64,000 nucleotides of DNA from the NCBI GenBank assembly GCA_017308595.1, contig JAFKER010000005.1, positions 1-64,000 on the forward strand, read 5' to 3'. The translations under genes were made by a program, and so were the position numbers. The notes under the pieces are model-generated. The model saw only the letters and a program-made list of their open reading frames with translations. It had not been told where the DNA came from and ran no database searches. Shown here in pieces: positions 27,692-35,368 of the stretch (the first letter of the stretch is position 1; each line of letters starts with the position of its first letter). The stretch comes from Afipia sp. Its GTDB lineage: Bacteria > Pseudomonadota > Alphaproteobacteria > Rhizobiales > Xanthobacteraceae.

Positions 27692-27717
27692 CTGCCGGGC
27701 ATATCCGGCAGCCTTTT
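27692..27717 (+). terminator. Intrinsic terminator-like hairpin
   Basis: CTGCCGG-GCATAT-CCGGCAG followed by CCTTTT. A perfect seven-pair stem with a short T-run, 250 bases after the TetR gene. Confidence 0.55.
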
Positions 27718-27882
27718 GCTGCTGACAACGCGGGGCGTATCATGACGTCGTTCTGATCGATCATTGTAAAACGCGGCGCTTATCTTCCAGATATTCTGCT
27801 CGGCAGGTTATTGGCCGTTCGGGAGTGGCATTAGCTCCCGCGTAGCCAACAAACGAGCCATTCTGAAAACAGCGCTCCGAAT

Positions 27883-27896
27883 TTGCACTATCGCAA
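27883..27896. promoter_or_regulatory. NnrR/FNR-type box upstream of pseudoazurin
   Basis: TTGCACTATCGCAA fits TTG-N8-CAA and is close to the TTGCG-N4-CGCAA boxes at 28487 and 32207. It lies 80 bases before the pseudoazurin start, a suitable activator position. Confidence 0.5.
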
Positions 27897-27976
27897 CGTT
27901 GCTTGCTGCCTGCTGCGCTACACGGATTTTGCAACGGGGACATCGATCCGGTCCTCGAAGTCAGAAAGGCAAAGCG

Positions 27977-28420
27977 ATGAAACAGGCGATAACAACCACC
28001 ATGGTTCTGGCCGGGTTACTGGTCACTGGCGCTGCGCAGGCAGCAGATTATCAAGTGCAGATGCTCAACAAGGGCACGCGCGGGGCCATGGTATTCGAGC
28101 CGGATTTCATCAAGGCTGTTCCTGGTGACACGGTTACATTCGTCGCCACCGACAAAGGGCATGATGCGGTGAGCATCGACGGCATGATCCCGGACGGAGC
28201 GCAGCCCTTCAAGGGCGAGATGAACAAACCGGTTACGGTCAAAATCGACAAGGAAGGCGTCTATGGCGTCAAATGCGCGCCGCACTACGGCATGGGAATG
28301 GTGGCGCTGATCGTTGCCGGAAAGCCGGTCAATCTGGAGCAAGCCAAGGCGGTCAGACAGCCCGGCAAGGCCAAGGGGGTATTCGATGAGCTTTTGATGA
28401 AGGCGGCGGCAGGGAACTGA
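27977..28420 (+). CDS. Pseudoazurin
   Basis: 147 residues with a signal peptide ending TGAAQA. The mature protein has the single cupredoxin domain of pseudoazurins: a first copper histidine in TDKGHDAVSI, then the Cys-His-Met loop KCAPHYGMGM. It is a periplasmic one-electron carrier, known as an electron donor to copper nitrite reductase. nirK lies 2.2 kb away in the same module, with nnrS and a Crp/Fnr regulator between, which supports that role. Confidence 0.93.
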   Translation: MKQAITTTMVLAGLLVTGAAQAADYQVQMLNKGTRGAMVFEPDFIKAVPGDTVTFVATDKGHDAVSIDGMIPDGAQPFKGEMNKPVTVKIDKEGVYGVKCAPHYGMGMVALIVAGKPVNLEQAKAVRQPGKAKGVFDELLMKAAAGN

Positions 28421-28431
28421 CCGGTTAGCCA

Positions 28432-28461
28432 GCCGCCGTTTGCTTGGTCGCAAGCGGCGGC
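28432..28461 (+). terminator. Strong hairpin between pseudoazurin and nnrS
   Basis: GCCGCCGTTTGC and GCAAGCGGCGGC pair over twelve positions (one G-T) with a six-base loop. There is no T-run after it. It probably ends or stabilises the pseudoazurin transcript, consistent with nnrS having its own box. Confidence 0.55.
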
Positions 28462-28486
28462 CCGATCAAGGCGGTGAAAGCGAGTC

Positions 28487-28500
28487 TTGCGGCCACGCAA
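28487..28500. promoter_or_regulatory. NnrR-type box upstream of nnrS
   Basis: TTGCGGCCACGCAA is a perfect TTGCG-N4-CGCAA inverted repeat, 38 bases before the nnrS start. This matches the kind of site reported for NnrR regulators of denitrification genes in alphaproteobacteria. Confidence 0.65.
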
Positions 28501-28537
28501 ATGGCAATTTGCGGAGAAAACATCTTACGAGGGTGAT

Positions 28538-29770
28538 ATGGCGGTCCCCCGCGTCCGGCCGGGGAATTATCCGGCGATTTTATCTTACGGCTTCCGGCCG
28601 TTCTTTCTGTTAGGCGCGCTCTATGCTGGACTAACAATCCTGTTTTGGTTGCCGCTGCTGCATGGCGCGCTCGATACGGCGAGTCTGTTCGCTCCGGTGG
28701 ACTGGCACATTCATGAAATGTTGTTCGGCTATCTGGCTGCGGTTGTCGCCGGATTTCTATTGACAGCGATCCCCAACTGGACCGGTCGTCTTCCGGTGCA
28801 GGGAACTCCTCTGCTGCTTCTGGTCCTGATCTGGCTCGCCGGACGCATCGCCGTGTTTTTCTCGGGTGCCATCGGCTGGCTGGCAGCGACCATGATCGAC
28901 AGTTCTTTCTTACTGGCCGTCGTGGCAGCAGCGATGATTGAGATCGTCGTTGGACGCAACTGGGGCAACCTCAAGGTCCTCGTGCCGGTCAGCGTGCTGT
29001 TCGCGGCTAATTTCCTATTCCACGTCGAAGCGCATGCAAATGGATCGTCGGACATTAGCCGGCGGCTGGCGATCAGCGCGATTGTTGTGCTGATCGTGAT
29101 CATCGGTGGACGCATCATACCCAGTTTCACGCGTAACTGGCTGGTCAAGTTCAACCCGGGGCGGTTACCTGCGCCGTTCTCGCGCTTCGATGTCGCGATC
29201 ATCATGTTCACAGCTCTTGTTCTGCTCGGCTGGACCTTTGTGCCGAGCAGAACAGGCACCGGCCTCGCCTTGATCGTTGCGGCTGTTCTCAATGCGGCGA
29301 GGTTGGCACGCTGGGCCGGTGTCCGAACGTTCCGCGATCCCCTGGTTCTGATTCTGCACCTTGCTTATGCTTTCGTGCCTGTCGGATTCATGCTGACCGG
29401 TTTGTCTGCGCTCGCCCCGGATACCGTGCCGTTGGCGGCAGGCCTGCATGCTTTTGGCGTCGGTGCGGCAGGATCCATGACGCTTAGCGTGATGGTCCGT
29501 GCGACGCTCGGGCATACCGGCCGCGAATTACGAGCCGGTGTTGAGGGCTGCGTCGTGTTCGCCATGATTTTAATGGCGGCCGTGCTGCGCATCTGCGCCG
29601 CCTTCCACCCCGAGCAACTCGTCTTGCTCTACGGTTCCGCCGGGGCTTGGGCCATCGCATTCCTCGGCTATGCGGTGTTTTTCGGCGGCATGCTGGCGCG
29701 CCCCCGCCTGAAGCCCGGCGAGGACGAGGGACGGATTGTAACTCGGCTTTTTGTGACAAGACATATCTGA
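28538..29770 (+). CDS. nnrS: NnrS family membrane protein
   Basis: 410 residues from an ATG after GAGGG. About twelve hydrophobic helices, beginning ILSYGFRPFFLLGALYAGL and containing HIHEMLFGYLAAVVAGFLLT with the conserved histidines of NnrS. NnrS is a heme- and copper-containing inner-membrane protein that helps cells tolerate nitric oxide and is regularly co-regulated with nitrite and NO reductases. It carries its own NnrR-type box and precedes the Crp/Fnr gene. Confidence 0.93.
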   Translation: MAVPRVRPGNYPAILSYGFRPFFLLGALYAGLTILFWLPLLHGALDTASLFAPVDWHIHEMLFGYLAAVVAGFLLTAIPNWTGRLPVQGTPLLLLVLIWLAGRIAVFFSGAIGWLAATMIDSSFLLAVVAAAMIEIVVGRNWGNLKVLVPVSVLFAANFLFHVEAHANGSSDISRRLAISAIVVLIVIIGGRIIPSFTRNWLVKFNPGRLPAPFSRFDVAIIMFTALVLLGWTFVPSRTGTGLALIVAAVLNAARLARWAGVRTFRDPLVLILHLAYAFVPVGFMLTGLSALAPDTVPLAAGLHAFGVGAAGSMTLSVMVRATLGHTGRELRAGVEGCVVFAMILMAAVLRICAAFHPEQLVLLYGSAGAWAIAFLGYAVFFGGMLARPRLKPGEDEGRIVTRLFVTRHI

Positions 29771-29859
29771 TCAGGGAGCCCGCCGCGGGAGGCACGGGAT
29801 TGTTTTGCAATGAGGCGGGCGCATCGATAGAAGTGGCCGGGATACTGGAAAATCCCGAT

Positions 29860-30558
29860 ATGAGCCGCCTCGACCGTTCCCTTATCGCCCGGCTGCCAGC
29901 GTTCCAAGGACTGACGCCGGACGATCTCGACCGCGTGCTCGCGCGAGCCACGCCGTTGCGCATCGCGAAGGGAGCGCCGATCTTTGAGTGCGAGCAGGAG
30001 GCGCAGTCCTTTTTCCTACTGCTCGACGGCCATGTCCGGGTGGTGAGAACGACACCGCAGGGGCAGGAAGTCATTATCCGTTACATCAGTCCGGGCGAGC
30101 TCCTGGGGATCGCCATCGCGGTGGGCCGTGCCACCTATCCGGCGACGGCCGTTGCCGCCATCGATTGTGTTGTGCTGGCGTGGCCGAGTCAGCTTTGGCC
30201 GGACTTCGTCGCTGCCTATCCTGGCTTCGCCGGCAATGCCTACAAGACTATTGGCGATCGTTTGCAGGATGCCCATGCGCGCGTGATTGAACTGTCCACG
30301 GCACAGGTCGATCAGCGTGTGGCGCTGGCGCTGGTGAAGTTGGCACAACAGACGGGCAAGCCGACAGCGGAGGGATTGCTGATCGATTTTCCGATCTCGC
30401 GTCAGGACATTGCGGAGATGACCGGAACGACGCTTCACACCGTGAGCCGACTTCTGACCGCATGGCAGGAATCGGGGCTCGTCAAAAGCGGCCGCCAGAA
30501 GGTGACTGTCGTGGATTCTGACAGACTTCTGGCGCTCGCTGAGGCGGCGCCGTCCTAA
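29860..30558 (+). CDS. Crp/Fnr-family regulator (NnrR/DNR-like)
   Basis: About 232 residues from ATG 29860. A cyclic-nucleotide-binding-like sensor fold (SFFLLLDGHVRVVRTTPQGQ; ISPGELLGIAIAVG) and a C-terminal Crp helix-turn-helix (ISRQDIAEMTGTTLHTVSRL). It lacks the N-terminal cysteine cluster that would hold an FNR iron-sulfur centre, as in NO-responsive NnrR/DNR proteins. It stands between nnrS and nirK, and the TTGCG-N4-CGCAA boxes beside those genes are its probable targets. The direct link is inferred. Confidence 0.87.
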   Translation: MSRLDRSLIARLPAFQGLTPDDLDRVLARATPLRIAKGAPIFECEQEAQSFFLLLDGHVRVVRTTPQGQEVIIRYISPGELLGIAIAVGRATYPATAVAAIDCVVLAWPSQLWPDFVAAYPGFAGNAYKTIGDRLQDAHARVIELSTAQVDQRVALALVKLAQQTGKPTAEGLLIDFPISRQDIAEMTGTTLHTVSRLLTAWQESGLVKSGRQKVTVVDSDRLLALAEAAPS

Positions 30559-30582
30559 CCGGAGGTCGGACGGCGCTGGAGA

Positions 30583-32142
30583 TTATTTGCCTGGCTTTGC
30601 TTTCTCCGGCTCTTTGCCGGTATCCTTCGCCGGGCCTTCATGCATGATGTCATCGTTCTTTGGGCCATCGACGATCAATTGTCCCGCCAGCCCGCGTTCG
30701 GCACGCGAGAGAGCGTGATCGACCAGAACATAGGTGCCGCCGCGATCGATCTTGAAATCGACCACCGTAGCGCCGCCGGGTGCGACGGTTACGGTCTGCA
30801 CGTTGGTGAGGGGCGGCGATGTGAGGCTGCCCAGATTGTAGACGTGGTCGAAGATCTCGCCGATGACATGGAACGACGATGTGAAGTTCGGGCCGCCTAC
30901 GCCAAAGAAGATCCGCACGGTTTCGCCGGCATTGGCGTAAAGCGGGTGCGACTTGCTCAACGCACCGACGGCGCCGTTGAACAGGAAGTATTCCGGCCGC
31001 TCGGAGATCAGCTTGTCATAGTCCATTTCCATCGCGCCCTTCGAACCAAAAGGTGACACGGTGTAGAGCTCGCCCTGCATCACGTAGAATTCGCGATCCA
31101 CCTGCGGCAGCCCGCCTTCCGGCTCGACAACGATCAGGCCGTACATGCCGCTGGCGATGTGATGAGCCACGCTGGGCGTCGCGCAGTGGTAGACATAGAC
31201 GCCGGGCTTCAGCGCCTTGAAGGTGACTGTCGCACTTTCGCCCGGTGCGATCTGGGTGAAATGCGCGCCGCCGCCGGGGCCAGTGGCCGCATGGAAGTCG
31301 ATCGAATGCATCATGACGCTGTCGGCCGCATTCTGAAGCGTGACCTCGACCGTATCACCGGTTTTTACGCGTAACAGCGGACCGGGCACTTTGCGGTTGA
31401 ACGTCCAGTAGGTGTAGTTCGTGCCGTCGTCGAGTCGACCTTCCAGTTCGACGGTCTCAAGCTTGACCTTCACCACCTGCGGCTGGCGGGAACCTATCGG
31501 TCCCGGAAGATCAGCAGGGTCGCGCACGATATCGGCTGCGCTGGTCGCGGTTCCGGATCGCGTGCCCGGGATCACCTGAATCAAGCCCTCCATGCCCGCG
31601 GCACGGTGGCCGGCGATGGAGCAGAAATAGGCAAAGTCGCCGACCTTACTGGCGACGAATGAAAAGGTCGAGGACGCGTTCTTGCCGACGACGACCGATG
31701 AGCGCGCGGCATATTGGTCCAGCACGATGTCGTGCTGGGCGCCTTCGCCGTTGATAAGGTTGATCTGAACCAGTTCCCCCTCATGCACGATGAGCGCCGG
31801 ATTGACCTTGCCGTCGATCTTGCCGCCGACTCCCAGATAGACCATCCGGCCCTCGGCGATCCCAGTTCTCAAGGTGAAAATGGTGGCCGAATGATAATTG
31901 ACGGCGGGAGGATCGGCCGCGCCTGCCTTGCCCGCTGCTGCGGGCGCGGACTTGGCAGCCGGCGCGCTCTGCGCGGACTTGGCGGCGGCGTCATGCTTGT
32001 GGACCTGGCCGTAGGCAGGCATCGCCAGCGCGCTTGTCACACACACCGCAGCGAGCCACCGCTGAAAGCTTTGATCGAGCTTTGTCGTCTGTCGGAAACT
32101 TCTCTTTGTACGTTCTCGAAGTGTATCTTTTGCCTTGGTCAT
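30583..32142 (-). CDS. nirK: Copper nitrite reductase NirK with extra N-terminal cupredoxin domain
   Basis: 519 residues; start ATG 32140-32142 with AAGGGA upstream. A longer frame (to 32220) would run over the NnrR box. Signal sequence to about residue 45, Ala/Lys linker, then an added cupredoxin (~55-170) with its own type 1 site (HDIV; YFCSIAGHRAAGM). The usual two-domain NirK follows: type 1 and type 2 ligands in MMHSIDFHAATGP and YHCATPSVAHHIASGM, catalytic Asp in SIDFH, catalytic His in SSFHVIGEIFDH. It reduces nitrite to nitric oxide in the periplasm. Ordinary NirK proteins are ~360 residues; a fused type 1 domain is known from Hyphomicrobium-type enzymes. Confidence 0.94.
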   Translation of the reverse strand: MTKAKDTLRERTKRSFRQTTKLDQSFQRWLAAVCVTSALAMPAYGQVHKHDAAAKSAQSAPAAKSAPAAAGKAGAADPPAVNYHSATIFTLRTGIAEGRMVYLGVGGKIDGKVNPALIVHEGELVQINLINGEGAQHDIVLDQYAARSSVVVGKNASSTFSFVASKVGDFAYFCSIAGHRAAGMEGLIQVIPGTRSGTATSAADIVRDPADLPGPIGSRQPQVVKVKLETVELEGRLDDGTNYTYWTFNRKVPGPLLRVKTGDTVEVTLQNAADSVMMHSIDFHAATGPGGGAHFTQIAPGESATVTFKALKPGVYVYHCATPSVAHHIASGMYGLIVVEPEGGLPQVDREFYVMQGELYTVSPFGSKGAMEMDYDKLISERPEYFLFNGAVGALSKSHPLYANAGETVRIFFGVGGPNFTSSFHVIGEIFDHVYNLGSLTSPPLTNVQTVTVAPGGATVVDFKIDRGGTYVLVDHALSRAERGLAGQLIVDGPKNDDIMHEGPAKDTGKEPEKAKPGK

Positions 32143-32206
32143 TACAGCATTTTCCCTTCGCTTCGTGAGTCCCGCGGGAAGATGCCAGATGATGCGGCGG
32201 TGATCA

Positions 32207-32220
32207 TTGCGCAGGCGCAA
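32207..32220. promoter_or_regulatory. NnrR-type box upstream of nirK
   Basis: TTGCGCAGGCGCAA, a perfect TTGCG-N4-CGCAA palindrome, 65 bases upstream of the nirK start codon on the reverse strand. Same pattern as the nnrS box. Confidence 0.7.
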
Positions 32221-32239
32221 TCAATGCAAGCAAATCTGG

Positions 32240-32267
32240 CTCGGAGGGCAATCAGGGGTGCAGGTCA
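32240..32267. repeat. Solo IS3-type terminal repeat remnant
   Basis: TCAGGGGTGCAGGTCA at 32252-32267 is identical to the end of the IS element at 134-149, and GAGGGC just before it is shared too, with a small gap. No transposase sequence adjoins. It marks an old insertion or excision exactly between the denitrification and cox gene sets. Confidence 0.6.
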
Positions 32268-32607
32268 CGCAAAGCAGACTTAATCCCCTCAGCTAATTTT
32301 GTTCACGTTAGTTTTAGGCGAGCAGGCTTTGAAACGTCATTCAACAGAGGGTGAGATCGTTCCTCCGTTATGTCGCTGCTGATGATCGGCGTGAGGAGCG
32401 CGAGCCTCGGATTTCCCGGTACGCGTCAGGATCGATCTTGTTTGTTTGACGAGGTGTTTGATCTGAGCATATTTGCCGATCTTGAGATCGCTCAGCTAGA
32501 GCAGAAATTCGGGTGCAGCGCGAAAATGTTTCGAGATGCATTGGCTAGTTGATTTTAAGTAGCGTGTACCTCTAGGTTGGCCGCAGTTCGGATAAGGACG
32601 CTGGGAT
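32268..32607. other. Intergenic region between nirK and coxC
   Basis: 340 bases without a convincing gene. A 60-codon frame (32370-32552) lacks a ribosome binding site and I do not recognise it. The region should contain the promoter of coxC, but no clear element stands out. Confidence 0.4.
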
Positions 32608-33810
32608 ATGCCCATCGAACACGATCCGACGCTGGTTGCTCTGTCACTGCTCGTGGCAATACAAGCAAGCTACGTCGGCTTGAACCTCGCGCTTCGCGTT
32701 TCGCAAGCATTTGCACTAAACCGCCGCCTCTTGATTGCCGGTGCGGCACTGTCGTTTGCGGTCGGTATCTGGGCGATGCACTTCGTCGGAATGCTGGCGG
32801 CGAGGCTTCCTGTATCCGTCGACTACGTCGTTCTCCCGACATTGCTGTCATTTCTTGTCTGTGTGCTGGTCGTCGGCATTGCCGTTTATCTTGCGACATT
32901 GCGTTCACAGCGGTTGCTGTTCATCGCCGCCACGGTGATGGGCCTGGGGATCGCGTCGATGCATTACATCGGGATGCAGGCGCTCCATGCCAGCGCCCAC
33001 ATGATGCACAATCCGGTCTACGTGCTGGCGAGCGTGCTGATCGCCGTCGTTGCGTCGGGATTGGCGCTGTGGCTGGCTTTCGCGTCCGAGACGAGGCCTC
33101 CTTTGCTGGTCTGCGCCACGGTTCTCGGCTGCGCAATCTCGGGAATGCACTACACCGCCATGGCAGGGCTGACACTGCACCCGATTGTCGGTGTGCCGCC
33201 ATCGGGCACGCCTGCTATTTCGGGCGATCTGCTCGCGGTGATCGTTAGCGTCGTTGCATTTCTGGTCTCGGGCGTTTTCATGCTGGCGCTGGTCCCGGAT
33301 CAGCGTGAAGCTGCCGCGGACGCGGTGATCCTGTCCGACGCCGGTGAACAGCTTTCTGTCGTAGCGGCGGAGCCGGCCGCGCTGGAGAAGGCGACGCCGG
33401 TTTCGGTCCCGCCCATTCCGGATCATCCCCCGCAGCCTTTGTCCGAACCGCGAGCCTATGAAACCACCCTCCCGGTCGAGAAATATCGCGGCAGCAAGAC
33501 CATTCTCGTCGCGGACATTTTTTCAGTCCACGCCAACGCTCATTATACCTACGTGTTTAATGGCCGAGAGGACATCTTCTGCCCGCTATCCATCAGCGAG
33601 ATCATTGTCCGCCTCCCGCCAGATATGTTCTTCCGTGTGCACCGCAGCTATATCGTCAATATCGAACGTGTTGCGCGTTTGAAGCGTGCTGGCGACGGCG
33701 GTGTAGCCGATCTCGATTCGCCCGTGCGTCGTTCGGTGCCGGTGAGTCGCGGACGACTCTCGCAACTGCGAGAGAAGCTGACTGCATATCTTCAATCAAA
33801 GGAAAATTGA
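32608..33810 (+). CDS. coxC: CoxC: MHYT membrane sensor with LytTR DNA-binding domain
   Basis: 400 residues. Seven membrane helices contain three MHYT-type motifs (WAMHFVGM at ~56-62, SMHYIGM, GMHYTAM), proposed to bind a metal that senses diatomic gases such as CO, NO or O2. A Pro/Ala-rich linker follows, then a LytTR domain (~295-397; FFRVHRSYIVNIERVARLKR). This combination is the CoxC/CoxH type found in the O. carboxidovorans cox cluster, where CoxC precedes coxM as here. Likely role: membrane-bound regulator of CO oxidation genes. CoxB is not present upstream. Confidence 0.88.
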   Translation: MPIEHDPTLVALSLLVAIQASYVGLNLALRVSQAFALNRRLLIAGAALSFAVGIWAMHFVGMLAARLPVSVDYVVLPTLLSFLVCVLVVGIAVYLATLRSQRLLFIAATVMGLGIASMHYIGMQALHASAHMMHNPVYVLASVLIAVVASGLALWLAFASETRPPLLVCATVLGCAISGMHYTAMAGLTLHPIVGVPPSGTPAISGDLLAVIVSVVAFLVSGVFMLALVPDQREAAADAVILSDAGEQLSVVAAEPAALEKATPVSVPPIPDHPPQPLSEPRAYETTLPVEKYRGSKTILVADIFSVHANAHYTYVFNGREDIFCPLSISEIIVRLPPDMFFRVHRSYIVNIERVARLKRAGDGGVADLDSPVRRSVPVSRGRLSQLREKLTAYLQSKEN

Positions 33811-33844
33811 GACAGCGATCCTGACGCACTTCGTGCGCCGTCAC

Positions 33845-33865
33845 CGCTTTTGGTGCCAAAAAGCG
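33845..33865 (+). terminator. Hairpin between coxC and coxM
   Basis: CGCTTTT and AAAAGCG flank GGTGCCA. It could terminate coxC reading or lie in the coxMSL leader; there is no T-run on the forward strand. Confidence 0.35.
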
Positions 33866-33979
33866 ATGTCTGGTGCGTCCATTCTTGAATGTTTCTAATC
33901 GATCGGCCTCCTAGAGCCTGCGCTCAAGTAAACCGGATCCAACAGAGGTTCGGGGCGCAGGTAACCTGGGGAGGTCGCC

Positions 33980-34846
33980 GTGATACCTGGTTCATTCGAT
34001 TACCATCGTCCGAAATCTGTTTCGGATGCGGTCGCGCTTCTGGTGAAGCTCGGCGAAGATGCCCGGCCGCTGGCCGGCGGTCACAGTCTGATCCCGATGA
34101 TGAAAACCCGGCTTGCGACGCCGGAGCATCTGGTCGACCTGAGGGATATCGGGGACCTCAAGGGCATTCGGGAAGAGGGCGGCGACATCGTCATTGGAGC
34201 GATGACCACCCAGCACGCGCTGATCGACTCTGATCTGCTGGCGACGAAGCTGCCGATCATTCGCGAGACGTCGCTGCTGATTGCCGATCCGCAAATCCGC
34301 TACCTGGGGACCATTGGCGGCAACGCTGCCAACGGCGATCCGGGCAACGACATGCCGGCGCTGATGCAGTGCCTCGGTGCGGCCTATGAACTGACCGGGC
34401 CGAAAGGCGTCCGCAGGGTTGCAGCGCGAGACTATTATCAGGGTGCCTATTTTACCGCGATCGAGCCTGGTGAAATTCTCACCGCAATCCGGATTCCCGC
34501 GCCGCCCGCCGGACATGGCTACGCCTATGAGAAGCTGAAACGCAAGATAGGGGACTACGCCACGGCCGCAGCCGCCGTTGTGCTGACCATGAGCGGGGGC
34601 AAGTGCACCGCAGCCTCCATCGGTCTCACAAATCTTGCCGATACACCACTCTGGGCGGAGGAAGCAGGCAAGGCACTGGTCGGCACCACGCTCGATAAAT
34701 CGTCGCTCGACAAGGCCGTTGCCGCGGCCGAAGCGATCACCAGTCCCGCCTCGGACGGACGCGGCCCCGCTGAATACCGCACCAAGATGGCGGGCGTGAT
34801 GCTGCGCCGCGCGGTCGAACGGGCCAAAGCCCGCGCCAAAAACTAG
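33980..34846 (+). CDS. coxM: CO dehydrogenase medium (FAD) subunit
   Basis: 288 residues, the length of O. carboxidovorans CoxM, from a GTG after GGGGAGG. FAD-contacting motifs AGGHS (residues 32-36) and TIGGNAANGDPGND (around 111-124) are conserved. In the heterohexameric enzyme it takes electrons from the iron-sulfur subunit and passes them towards quinone. It is the first structural gene, with coxS following after 21 bases. Confidence 0.95.
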   Translation: MIPGSFDYHRPKSVSDAVALLVKLGEDARPLAGGHSLIPMMKTRLATPEHLVDLRDIGDLKGIREEGGDIVIGAMTTQHALIDSDLLATKLPIIRETSLLIADPQIRYLGTIGGNAANGDPGNDMPALMQCLGAAYELTGPKGVRRVAARDYYQGAYFTAIEPGEILTAIRIPAPPAGHGYAYEKLKRKIGDYATAAAAVVLTMSGGKCTAASIGLTNLADTPLWAEEAGKALVGTTLDKSSLDKAVAAAEAITSPASDGRGPAEYRTKMAGVMLRRAVERAKARAKN

Positions 34847-34867
34847 AAAATCAGGGAGAGCCTCATC

Positions 34868-35368
34868 ATGGCGAAAGCCCATATCGAGCTGACGATCAAC
34901 GGACAGCCGGTGGAAGCGCTGGTTGAACCGCGCACACTGCTGATCCACTTCATCCGCGAACAGCAAAATCTCACCGGCGCGCATATCGGCTGCGACACCA
35001 GCCATTGCGGTGCATGTACTGTCGATCTCGACGGCATGTCGGTGAAAAGCTGTACCATGTTCGCGGTTCAGGCCAATGGCGCGTCCATCACCACGGTGGA
35101 AGGCATGGCGGCGCCGGATGGCACGCTGAGTGCATTGCAGGAAGGTTTCCGCATGATGCATGGCCTGCAGTGCGGCTATTGCACGCCGGGCATGATCATG
35201 CGCTCGCACCGTCTGCTGCAGGAAAATCCGAATCCGACCGAGGATGAAATCCGCTTCGGCATCGGCGGTAATCTCTGCCGCTGCACCGGTTATCAGAACA
35301 TCGTCAAGGCGATTCAATACGCGGCCGCCAAGATCAACGGCGTGCCCTTCCAGGAGGCCGCAGAATGA
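34868..35368 (+). CDS. coxS: CO dehydrogenase small (2Fe-2S) subunit
   Basis: 166 residues. Plant-type N-terminal 2Fe-2S cluster ([16 protein letters not shown]) and C-terminal all-helical cluster ([23 protein letters not shown]). Carries electrons from the molybdenum-copper site to FAD. Its stop overlaps the coxL start (ATGA). Confidence 0.96.
   Translation: MAKAHIELTINGQPVEALVEPRTLLIHFIREQQNLTGAHIGCDTSHCGACTVDLDGMSVKSCTMFAVQANGASITTVEGMAAPDGTLSALQEGFRMMHGLQCGYCTPGMIMRSHRLLQENPNPTEDEIRFGIGGNLCRCTGYQNIVKAIQYAAAKINGVPFQEAAE

Noticed and set aside
32370-32552. 60-codon frame between nirK and coxC
   Set aside because: No ribosome binding site and no recognised similarity; probably chance.
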